From PALSA-1003 sp963741315 (GTDB taxonomy: Bacteria > Pseudomonadota > Gammaproteobacteria > Burkholderiales > Casimicrobiaceae), in NCBI GenBank assembly GCA_963741315.1, contig CAVUHK010000009.1:62001-126000 (forward strand): a stretch of DNA of 64,000 nt, read 5' to 3'. Every line of letters begins with the position of its first letter. Positions within the stretch are counted from its first letter, which is position 1. The notes beneath the pieces were generated by a model. It was not told where the DNA came from. It ran no database searches and saw nothing but the letters and a program-made list of their open reading frames with translations. Below, one piece after another: positions 54,933 through 62,685 of the stretch. Position numbers and translations under genes: made by a program.

Positions 54933-55424
54933 ATGAGGGACGACTCCTGGGTGGTTCGGATCGTAAGCGCCACGTCATTTGCCGCAGCAATCGCGCTCAT
55001 TGCGATGATGCTCACAACGGTCGCGGACGTGGCGATGGCCACTCTATTCAAGCGGCCGATCATCGGCGCTTACGACATGGTTGAAACCATGCTGGTCTTC
55101 TCGGTTTTTCTGGGAATTCCGGCGACGTTTCTCCGGAATGGAAATATCGTAGTCGATGTCGTTGATTTCTTCGTCGCCAAGGAAACGGTGCGGCGACTGA
55201 AGCAACTGGCACAGTTGCTGACCTTGGTTTTTCTCGTCCTTCTGTTCTTCAACATGATTACCCCTGCGTTGGACGCGTACAAGTTTGGCGACAAGAAGCA
55301 GGAGCTTGGCCTCCCGCTATGGGTGCTATGGCTCCCGATAATGATTGGCGTGCTGATGTCGGCAATCGCGGTGCTAACTTCATTGATCCGTGGCGCTCGT
55401 CGTACTATCGGAAGAGAAGGCTGA
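54933..55424 (+). CDS. TRAP transporter small permease (DctQ family)
   Basis: 163 residues with four membrane helices (SATSFAAAIALIAMMLTTVADV, MVETMLVFSVFLGIPATFL, LAQLLTLVFLVLLFFNMI and LWVLWLPIMIGVLMSAIAVL). The RNGNIVVDVVDFFV segment is typical of DctQ. The large permease starts 2 bp downstream. Confidence 0.92.
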   Translation: MRDDSWVVRIVSATSFAAAIALIAMMLTTVADVAMATLFKRPIIGAYDMVETMLVFSVFLGIPATFLRNGNIVVDVVDFFVAKETVRRLKQLAQLLTLVFLVLLFFNMITPALDAYKFGDKKQELGLPLWVLWLPIMIGVLMSAIAVLTSLIRGARRTIGREG

Positions 55425-55426
55425 CC

Positions 55427-56734
55427 TTGTCCGTCCAATGGATTGGCGTCGTTGGCATGTTTGCACTCCTGTGCCTCATTTTTCTGCGAGTCCCGGTCGC
55501 GATCTGTATGGGCCTGGTTGGCTTCTTCGGATACGCCGCGATCGACGGGTGGCACCGTGCCGCGGCCGTACTTGGCTCCACGCCTTTCGACATAGCGTCG
55601 GGATATGCCCTGTCCGTAGTGCCGCTCTTTGTCCTTATGGGTGAGCTGGGGTCGGCGTCCGGCATGTCGTCACGCTTGTTTCGCGGAACCAGTTCGCTCT
55701 TTGGCGGAACGCGCGGCGCATTGGCCTATGCCTCGATAGGCGCCAATGCGGCATTCGGCGCGGTATGCGGGTCGTCAGTAGCCTCAGCAGCAACAATGAC
55801 TCGAATATGTGTGCCGGAAATGCGACGGCTGAACTACGACGATCGCCTGTCGACGGGGTCAGTAGCCGCGGGGGGAACACTGGGAATCCTGATCCCGCCG
55901 TCTCTCATATTTGTCATCTACGCGTTGATCGCGCAGCAATCCGTGCCCAAGCTATTCGCCGCAGGACTGATACCTGGACTGGTGTTGACCGGCTTGTACA
56001 TCACCGTGGCCGCGCTGGTTGTTCTGTTCAAGCCAGGCTGGGCGCCGAGAGGCGTTTCGCTGCCGTGGGGACAGCGTCTACGCGACGTACTTGGCATGTG
56101 GGAATTCGTGCTGCTCTTTGGCGTCTCGGTTGGCGGCATCTACGCCGGCCTCTTCAGTCCGACCGAAGCAGCCGCCGTTGGTTCGTTCCTGGCCCTGGTT
56201 GTTGGAGTCGTTCAAGGAAAGCTGAAGGGCCCTGCAGTATGGGAATGCTTCGTCGCCACGTTGAAGACGAGCTGCATGCTATTCATGATCATCGTCTGCG
56301 CGATTATTTTTTCCTATTTTGTAGTTCAGGCACGTCTCCCCGAGGTATTGGTTGCTTGGACGCAGCGAATGCATTTCTCGCCGACTGCGCTGATGCTAAC
56401 CCTGATCGCTGCCTACATTGTGCTAGGTTGCTTTCTCGAGGGCATTGGACTTGTACTGATCACCGTGCCTGTCTTTCTCCCCGCAGTCATAGCGAGCGGC
56501 TTCGATCCAATCTGGTTCGGGGTGATCGTCGTCATCGTCGTTGAGCTTGGACTGATCCATCCTCCGGTGGGCATGAACCTGTTTGTGATCCAGGCACAGA
56601 TTCCCGAAGTTCCAATTCTCTCCATCTACAAGGGAACGATTCCGTTCCTGATTGCGCCGATACTTCTCATTGCACTGTTGATGGTATTGCCGCAAATCGC
56701 GCTCTATCTTCCGCACCTTCTTTACGGCAACTAG
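55427..56734 (+). CDS. TRAP transporter large permease (DctM family)
   Basis: 435 residues. Start is most likely TTG at 55427, with GAAGG upstream and the preceding stop 2 bp away; an ORF from 55319 would overlap DctQ by over 100 bp. About twelve helices; GSASGMSSRLFRGTSSLFGGTRGALAYASIGANAAFGAVCGSSVASAATM, GTLGILIPPS and the C-terminal GLIHPPVGMNLFVIQ are family signatures. Forms the Na+- or H+-driven channel with DctQ. Confidence 0.93.
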   Translation: MSVQWIGVVGMFALLCLIFLRVPVAICMGLVGFFGYAAIDGWHRAAAVLGSTPFDIASGYALSVVPLFVLMGELGSASGMSSRLFRGTSSLFGGTRGALAYASIGANAAFGAVCGSSVASAATMTRICVPEMRRLNYDDRLSTGSVAAGGTLGILIPPSLIFVIYALIAQQSVPKLFAAGLIPGLVLTGLYITVAALVVLFKPGWAPRGVSLPWGQRLRDVLGMWEFVLLFGVSVGGIYAGLFSPTEAAAVGSFLALVVGVVQGKLKGPAVWECFVATLKTSCMLFMIIVCAIIFSYFVVQARLPEVLVAWTQRMHFSPTALMLTLIAAYIVLGCFLEGIGLVLITVPVFLPAVIASGFDPIWFGVIVVIVVELGLIHPPVGMNLFVIQAQIPEVPILSIYKGTIPFLIAPILLIALLMVLPQIALYLPHLLYGN

Positions 56735-56808
56735 TTCGTCTGCTTCCATGAACAAAAGTTCGTCATGGAATCGCGGAGCGAAAGTCGCACGAGGAAAGGA
56801 ATAGCTCG

Positions 56809-57720
56809 ATGGCTGGCCCCCCAGGTTCGATCACAATGGTCGTGCCCTATGTCGAAGGCGGCGGCAGCGACCAACGCGCGCGACTTGTGGCGCGATTTCT
56901 TGCGCGACACTTGAATCAATCGATACATGTCGTCAATCGTACCGGGGCTGTGGTCGGTCACACCGCGATTGCCCAGGCCGCTCCTGACGGGAGCACCATT
57001 GGCCTGATTACCGGTGAAATTGGAATGATGCACTGGCATCGTGGCCTGACGGATCTCACATGGCGTAGCTATACGCCTCTTGCCGTTCCGTTTGTCGAAG
57101 CCGCTGCCGTAATCGTTGCGACCGATTCCCCCTGTCGCGACCTTCCTGACTTCGTCGGGGAATGCAAGATGCGCGCGGTCATTGGATCCGGAGGCCCTCA
57201 CTTCGGTGTCTGGAAATTCGCACTCGCTGGTCTTCTCGACCGCCTCAACGTAGCGCCGACGCAACTGAATTGGATCGAGACATACAGCGGGGAGCAAGGA
57301 CTCGCCAAGGTACTGGCCCGGGAAGCCGACGTGGCACCGATCACGATGACTGATGCACGCGGCGCGCTTCATGCTGGCGCGGCGCGCGCACTCGCCACCA
57401 TGGAAGACTCCCGCCATCCCGACTTTCCGGATGTGCCGACGGTTGCGGAATCGATCGGTGTCGATTGGTCTGTAGCGCATTGGCGCGGCTTCGTAGCGCC
57501 CGCGGGACTATCGGACGATGTCAGCGCGCGCTTTTGCGCCGCATTTCGTCTGGTTGAAGGAGATCCCGAATTCCGGGCTGCCGCCGCCGCAAGTTCGTTC
57601 ACCCTTCGATGGCGTCACGGCAGCGAATTTGAGCGATACATGATGGAAGACGATGAGCAGTTTGGCAGGATCATACGACTTCTCGGAATCAACACGGGCG
57701 TCGTTTCAACAATTGTGTAA
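56809..57720 (+). CDS. TctC-like protein without signal peptide
   Basis: 303 residues starting MAGPPGSITMVVPYVEGGGSDQRAR at ATG 56809 with AGGAAAGGA upstream. The fold motifs are TctC-like: VVPYVEGGGSDQ, NRTGAVVGHTAIAQAAPDGSTIG, GSGGPHFGVWKF and HPDFPDVPTVAESIG. A normal Bug protein has 25-30 more hydrophobic residues at the front; none are encoded in frame with a plausible start here. It may be cytoplasmic, mis-started or degenerate. Another TctC gene follows 19 bp later. Confidence 0.72.
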   Translation: MAGPPGSITMVVPYVEGGGSDQRARLVARFLARHLNQSIHVVNRTGAVVGHTAIAQAAPDGSTIGLITGEIGMMHWHRGLTDLTWRSYTPLAVPFVEAAAVIVATDSPCRDLPDFVGECKMRAVIGSGGPHFGVWKFALAGLLDRLNVAPTQLNWIETYSGEQGLAKVLAREADVAPITMTDARGALHAGAARALATMEDSRHPDFPDVPTVAESIGVDWSVAHWRGFVAPAGLSDDVSARFCAAFRLVEGDPEFRAAAAASSFTLRWRHGSEFERYMMEDDEQFGRIIRLLGINTGVVSTIV

Positions 57721-57739
57721 GTACGCAGAAGGAAGATCC

Positions 57740-58720
57740 ATGAAGCTGGCGAAACACCTCTTGAACAGTATCGTTCTGATCTTCTCGGCAATTACTGCAA
57801 TTGTCGTCGCTGCACAGGAATCCTACCCGAGCAAGCCAATCCGGATGATCGTACCTATTGCTGCCGGCAGCGTGACGGATGTTGTTCTACGTGCTGCTGG
57901 ACAGCAACTTTCGCAGTCGTTTGGCCAGGCGATCATCATCGACAATCGCCCAGGGGCAAACGGCGTGATCGGAGCCCAGGCATGCGCTACCGCGCCTCCT
58001 GATGGCTACACCATATGCGCTGTGTATCATGCAATCATGAGTTTCAACCCATATTTGCTTGAGAAACTTCCATACGATCCTGGTCGTGATTTCGTTCCGG
58101 TGACAAATCTATATTTTGTTACCGAGGCTCTCGTGGCGCCACGTTCGTTGCCAGTCAATTCCGTGGAGGAACTGCGAAAATACGCCCTAGCCAACCCCGG
58201 CACCCTGAATTTCGGCACCTTGGGCGAAGGGTCGCTTCAGGAATTGATGATCGCGTGGCTGAATCGGGAGTGGAAAACAAATCTGGTCGGCATTCCATAC
58301 AAGGGCGGTGGACCAATCGCTGCTGCGGTGCTCACGGGCGAAATCCAACTCGCGCAGATGGGCGCAGGTAACTTCCTGGGCTCTATCCAATCGGGTCAGA
58401 TCAAGCCGCTGGCGTTGTCCGCTACGCGCCGCTCGCCGCAGCTCCCCCAGGTTCCCACAATGACTGAAGCGGGTTTGGGGGGATTTCCGAGCCGCCCGTG
58501 GTGGGGCCTCGTCGTGCCGCGCGGAACACCAGTTTCTATAGTAACGCGCCTCAACACCGAATTCGTGCGTCTCTTTCGAGACCCGAAGTTTGTGGAATTC
58601 CTCGACGGTCATTTCGTGGAAGCAGCCGCAGGCACACCCGAAGAGTTTGCTGTCTTTCTCACGGCCGATAGGGAGAATGCGGCCGCGCTGATTCGGTTGG
58701 CAGGCCCCGCGAAGCGTTAG
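57740..58720 (+). CDS. TctC/Bug-type periplasmic solute-binding protein
   Basis: 326 residues from ATG 57740 with GAAGGAAG upstream. Signal LAKHLLNSIVLIFSAITAIVVAAQ; mature ESYPSKPIRMIVPIAAGSVTDVVLR, IIIDNRPGANGVIGAQACATAPPDGYTICA, IPYKGGGPIAAAVLTGEIQ. The usual GG(S/G)xD start of the ligand loop reads AGSVTD, a modest change. It adds a second uptake route to the island beside the TRAP system. Confidence 0.92.
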   Translation: MKLAKHLLNSIVLIFSAITAIVVAAQESYPSKPIRMIVPIAAGSVTDVVLRAAGQQLSQSFGQAIIIDNRPGANGVIGAQACATAPPDGYTICAVYHAIMSFNPYLLEKLPYDPGRDFVPVTNLYFVTEALVAPRSLPVNSVEELRKYALANPGTLNFGTLGEGSLQELMIAWLNREWKTNLVGIPYKGGGPIAAAVLTGEIQLAQMGAGNFLGSIQSGQIKPLALSATRRSPQLPQVPTMTEAGLGGFPSRPWWGLVVPRGTPVSIVTRLNTEFVRLFRDPKFVEFLDGHFVEAAAGTPEEFAVFLTADRENAAALIRLAGPAKR

Positions 58721-58742
58721 CCCTGGGGCGCAAGCCACAACC

Positions 58743-59972
58743 ATGGCCACGTTCCAATCCGCGAATTCACGGCGGACTGAGAAGTCGGAACCGGCCTCGG
58801 CGTCGCGAGTCGCCAGGCTGGCATCGCTTCTCACCCGCGCTCGCACGATCGCTGATTTGCGCAAGTTGTCGCACAGGCGCTTGCCACGCTCTGTGTTCGA
58901 ATTCTTTGATGGTGGCGCGGAAGACGAGTCAACGCTTAGCGGAAATGCCGAAGCGTTCGAGCGCTTGCGTCTCTTCCCGAAGGTTCTCGTCGACGTATCC
59001 GCTGTAGACACCAGCGCCTCCATCGTGGGCATTTCCTCACGGCTGCCTCTCGCCATCGCCCCTATGGGCGCGATTGGGTTCGGATGGCGCGAAGCCGACA
59101 TTGCCATCGCTCGCGCGGCGGCGACATGTGGAGTTCCTTTCGCACTTTCGACAACCGGAACCGCATCCATCGAGCGCGTGGCACGTGAAGCTGGCGGTCA
59201 GCTGTGGTTTCAGCTTTTTCCGCTCAAAGACCGCAAGCATATGTTTCGATTGATAGAGCGCGCATGCGTCGCCGGGTATGCAGCGTTATTGGTGACAGTG
59301 GACACGCCTGTGGGCGGCAAGCGCGAACGGGATTTTCGCAACGACATCGCAATGCCGTTTGCTTTTACACCTCGGAATATCGTTGATTTTGCAAAACGCC
59401 CAGGTTGGGCGCTTAACATGCTGTTTCACGGGATGCCGACGATGGAGAATCTATCTGGGTTGTCTCCCGACTCATCACAACGTACTGGCGTTGCGTCGTC
59501 CGTCGGGCGACATTTCGACTCGTCATTCGACTGGTCCGTACTGGCCGGCATCCGTGAAAGTTGGCCGCGGAAGCTGATCGTGAAAGGTGTAACTCGTCCT
59601 GAGGATGCCGAACGGGCGGCGGATATTGGATGCGATGCCGTAGTCGTTTCGAATCACGGGGGGCGGCAACTGGACGGCGCCGTGGCTACGATGGACGCAC
59701 TGCCTGATGTCGTTAGTGCAGTCGGCAATCGCGTCAGTATTCTTGTGGACGGCGGTATCCGACGCGGGCGAGACATCGTCAAGGCATTGAGTTCGGGTGC
59801 CGAGGCAGTGCTCGTGGGACGCGCAGTGCTATACGGGGCATGTGTCGCCGGCGAAACTGGTGCGCTGCACGCTCTCGAAATATTGCGAGAAGAGTTCACT
59901 CGCACGATGCAACTCTGTGGCGCTACTTCGGTCGCAGACCTCGACCGCACCTTTATCAGAAGGATAGCCTGA
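58743..59972 (+). CDS. FMN-dependent alpha-hydroxy-acid oxidase/dehydrogenase
   Basis: 409 residues. VFEFFDGGAEDESTLSGNAEAFERL, IAPMGAIGFGWREADIAIARAAA, VTVDTPVGGKRERDFRN, Lys in KLIVKGVTRPEDAERA, active His in SNHGGRQLDGA and VDGGIRRGRDIVKAL define the lactate/mandelate/glycolate oxidase family. The substrate-binding Tyr of the first motif is Phe here (FEFF). Oxidises an L-2-hydroxy acid to the 2-oxo acid, complementing the D-specific dehydrogenase at 51581. Last gene of the island. Confidence 0.9.
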   Translation: MATFQSANSRRTEKSEPASASRVARLASLLTRARTIADLRKLSHRRLPRSVFEFFDGGAEDESTLSGNAEAFERLRLFPKVLVDVSAVDTSASIVGISSRLPLAIAPMGAIGFGWREADIAIARAAATCGVPFALSTTGTASIERVAREAGGQLWFQLFPLKDRKHMFRLIERACVAGYAALLVTVDTPVGGKRERDFRNDIAMPFAFTPRNIVDFAKRPGWALNMLFHGMPTMENLSGLSPDSSQRTGVASSVGRHFDSSFDWSVLAGIRESWPRKLIVKGVTRPEDAERAADIGCDAVVVSNHGGRQLDGAVATMDALPDVVSAVGNRVSILVDGGIRRGRDIVKALSSGAEAVLVGRAVLYGACVAGETGALHALEILREEFTRTMQLCGATSVADLDRTFIRRIA

Positions 59973-60194
59973 TCCAGGGCACAGGCACAGTACTGAAGGC
60001 TCACAACGGCTGCGGGGCTCGCACTTGCTGCGCTGACAGCGCCGTGGATTGCTGTCAACGGCAACTCCCGGGAAGCACGAAGAATATGGCTGACCGGCCT
60101 CTCCTAGCCAGTAGCGCCAGTTGACGAGCGTTAGCTGACCATTAAGCGCCGGCTATGTTTGCTGCCGCACGGACAACGTCTGTATGTCAGCGCA

Positions 60195-62681
60195 ATGTCT
60201 CAGGATTCGCCAAATCACCACGACGCCCTTCGCGTCAAGGCGATTGGACACGTCGAGACAGGAGCAAGGAAGCAGAATGGCACAAGAAAACCGGCGCCGA
60301 CGAGTGCGAAAAGCGGACCACCCAGGAATCCCGCTGACATGACCTTGCATGGGCAAGCGGAGGAAGCGCTGCTCAAAGCGGGCGCGCTCCAGCGAGCGAT
60401 TTTCAATAGCGCCAACTTTTCAAGCATCGCCACCGATGCAAAGGGCGTCATTCAGATCTTCAATGTCGGCGCCGAGCGAATGCTGGGCTACACGGCCGCT
60501 GAGGTGATGAACAAGATCACCCCTGCCGACATTTCCGATCCGCAGGAATTGATCACGCGCGCCAAGGCGCTGAGCATCGAACTCGCGACCACGATCACCC
60601 CAGGATTCGAGGCGTTGGTGTTCAAGGCGTCACGCGGTATCGAGGATATCTATGAACTGACCTACATCCGCAAGGACGGGAGCCGCTTTCCGGCGGTTGT
60701 GTCCGTAACGGCGCTGCGCGACGCTCAAGACGCCATCATTGGCTATCTGCTGATCGGTACCGACAACACTGCGCGCAAGCTCGTCGAAGCCGAACAGAAA
60801 AAGCTCGATCAGCGCCTGCGCGACCAGCAGTTCTACACGCGCTCGCTGATCGAATCCAACATCGATGCGCTGATGACCACCGATCCCTCGGGCATCATCA
60901 CCGACGTCAACAAGCAGATGGAAGCGCTTACGGGCTGTACTCGCGATGAGCTGATCGGCGCGCCGTTCAAGAACTATTTCACCGAGCCGGAGCTGGCCGA
61001 AGCGGGGATCAAGCGTGTCCTGAGTCAAAAGAAAGTCACAGACTACGAACTAACGGCGTGTGCCCGCGACGGAAAGCGGACCGTAGTCTCCTATAACGCC
61101 ACCACATTCTACGATCGGGACCGCACGCTTCAGGGCGTCTTCGCCGCGGCCCGCGACGTCACGGAGCGCAAACGGGTGGAGGCGGAGCTGCAGCAGGCCA
61201 AGGCCGTTGCCGAGAGTGCAAGCCAGACCAAGTCCGATTTTCTGGCGAGCATGAGTCATGAAATCCGAACGCCATTGAATGCGATCGTCGGTATCGCGGA
61301 CCTGCTCGCGAAGACTCCCCTGTCTCCCGAGCAGGACAAATATGTGCAGATCTTTCGCCGCGCCGGCGACAACCTGCTGCATCTCGTCAACGACATCCTC
61401 GATCTCTCCAAAGTCGAAGCCTCCCAGCTCGAACTCGAGCGTACCCGCTTTTCGCTCAATGATCTGTTGGAGAAAGTGACGGAAATGGTGGCGATGCGAT
61501 CGCATGAAAAAGGGCTGGCCCTGGTGTGCGAGATCGCACCTGAGGTGCCCCGCGACTTGATCGGCGACCCGACGCGACTGCGGCAGGTGCTGCTGAACCT
61601 TCTCGGCAATGCGATCAAATTCACGGAATCCGGCGAAGTGGCCCTTCGAGTGACGCCCGATGGGGACGCACCCGGCTCCGGTGCCCTGCGGTTCATGATC
61701 TCCGACACTGGCATCGGTATTCCTGACGAAAAATTGGGCGCGGTGTTCGAGCGCTTCACGCAAGCCGATTCGTCCACCACACGCAGGTACGGCGGCTCCG
61801 GTCTGGGGCTCACGATTTCGAAGCGCCTCGTGGAGCTTATGGGCGGACGCATCTCGGTCGAGAGCGGAGTCGGCAAGGGCAGCGTTTTTTCGTTCGCAGT
61901 GCCGCTCGAGGTTTGGGCCGGGGCTCCGCGTGGGGCAACCGTGGCGGTTGGCGCGAGTCCCGAACTGCCACTGCCGGCGCTGAGCATTCTTCTGGTGGAG
62001 GACTCCCCGGACAACCGCACCATCACGCTGGCCTACCTGCAGGACACGCCCTACCGGGTGGAAGTCGCAGAAAACGGAGCCATCGCGCTTGAAAAGTTCA
62101 TCGCCGGCCGTTACGACCTGGTCCTCATGGACCGCCAAATGCCGGTGATGGACGGTTTGACCGCGACGCGCGCGATCAGAGAGTGGGAAAAGGCGAACCA
62201 GAGGCCGGCCACGCCGATCATCGCACTGACGGCATCTGCCTTGAAGGGAGATCAGGAGAAATTCGTGGCGGCAGGTTGCACCGCCTATTTGACGAAACCC
62301 ATCAAACAGGACGTGCTGCTGCAAGCGATCAAGGAACATTCCACGATCGCGCCTGCCTCTTCGAGCGAAAGGACTGACCGAATGGACACGATCCTCGTGC
62401 ATGCGAATCCAAAGTTAACCGACCTGATTCCCGGGTTCCTGCTGAACCGCAGGCACGACGTCATCGCCATGCTCGACGCCCTGGATCGAGCTGACTATGA
62501 AACCGTGGAGCGCCTCGGGCACGGCATGAGAGGTGCCGGGGGCAGCTGGGGATTCGAGGGCATCACGCACATTGGCGCCGCCCTCGAGCGGGCGGGCCAG
62601 AGCGCCGACACCGGTGCTTCACGCCAGTGCATTGGTGAATTGTCCAGATACCTGGACCGCGTCCAGGTCGTATACGACTAG
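60195..62681 (+). CDS. PAS-PAS hybrid sensor histidine kinase with receiver and Hpt domains
   Basis: 828 residues from ATG 60195; the start is uncertain (TTG 60159 and ATG 60339 are alternatives, none with a clear Shine-Dalgarno). Numbering from the TTG start: PAS domains about 75-205 and 225-335, HisKA with phospho-His367 in SHEIRTPLN, ATPase boxes NLLGNAIKF, DTGIGIPDEKL and GGSGLGLTISKRLVE, receiver with Asp658 in LMDRQMPVMDG, Hpt His788 in RLGHGMRGAGGSWGF. No membrane helix, so it is cytoplasmic. Convergent with an MBL-response regulator fusion, its likely partner. Confidence 0.92.
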   Translation: MSQDSPNHHDALRVKAIGHVETGARKQNGTRKPAPTSAKSGPPRNPADMTLHGQAEEALLKAGALQRAIFNSANFSSIATDAKGVIQIFNVGAERMLGYTAAEVMNKITPADISDPQELITRAKALSIELATTITPGFEALVFKASRGIEDIYELTYIRKDGSRFPAVVSVTALRDAQDAIIGYLLIGTDNTARKLVEAEQKKLDQRLRDQQFYTRSLIESNIDALMTTDPSGIITDVNKQMEALTGCTRDELIGAPFKNYFTEPELAEAGIKRVLSQKKVTDYELTACARDGKRTVVSYNATTFYDRDRTLQGVFAAARDVTERKRVEAELQQAKAVAESASQTKSDFLASMSHEIRTPLNAIVGIADLLAKTPLSPEQDKYVQIFRRAGDNLLHLVNDILDLSKVEASQLELERTRFSLNDLLEKVTEMVAMRSHEKGLALVCEIAPEVPRDLIGDPTRLRQVLLNLLGNAIKFTESGEVALRVTPDGDAPGSGALRFMISDTGIGIPDEKLGAVFERFTQADSSTTRRYGGSGLGLTISKRLVELMGGRISVESGVGKGSVFSFAVPLEVWAGAPRGATVAVGASPELPLPALSILLVEDSPDNRTITLAYLQDTPYRVEVAENGAIALEKFIAGRYDLVLMDRQMPVMDGLTATRAIREWEKANQRPATPIIALTASALKGDQEKFVAAGCTAYLTKPIKQDVLLQAIKEHSTIAPASSSERTDRMDTILVHANPKLTDLIPGFLLNRRHDVIAMLDALDRADYETVERLGHGMRGAGGSWGFEGITHIGAALERAGQSADTGASRQCIGELSRYLDRVQVVYD

Positions 62682-62685
62682 CCCA

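Noticed and set aside
55319..55427. An extended DctM start overlapping DctQ by over 100 bp
   Set aside because: The extra residues are hydrophilic shadow sequence; TTG 55427 with GAAGG directly after the DctQ stop fits the family length.
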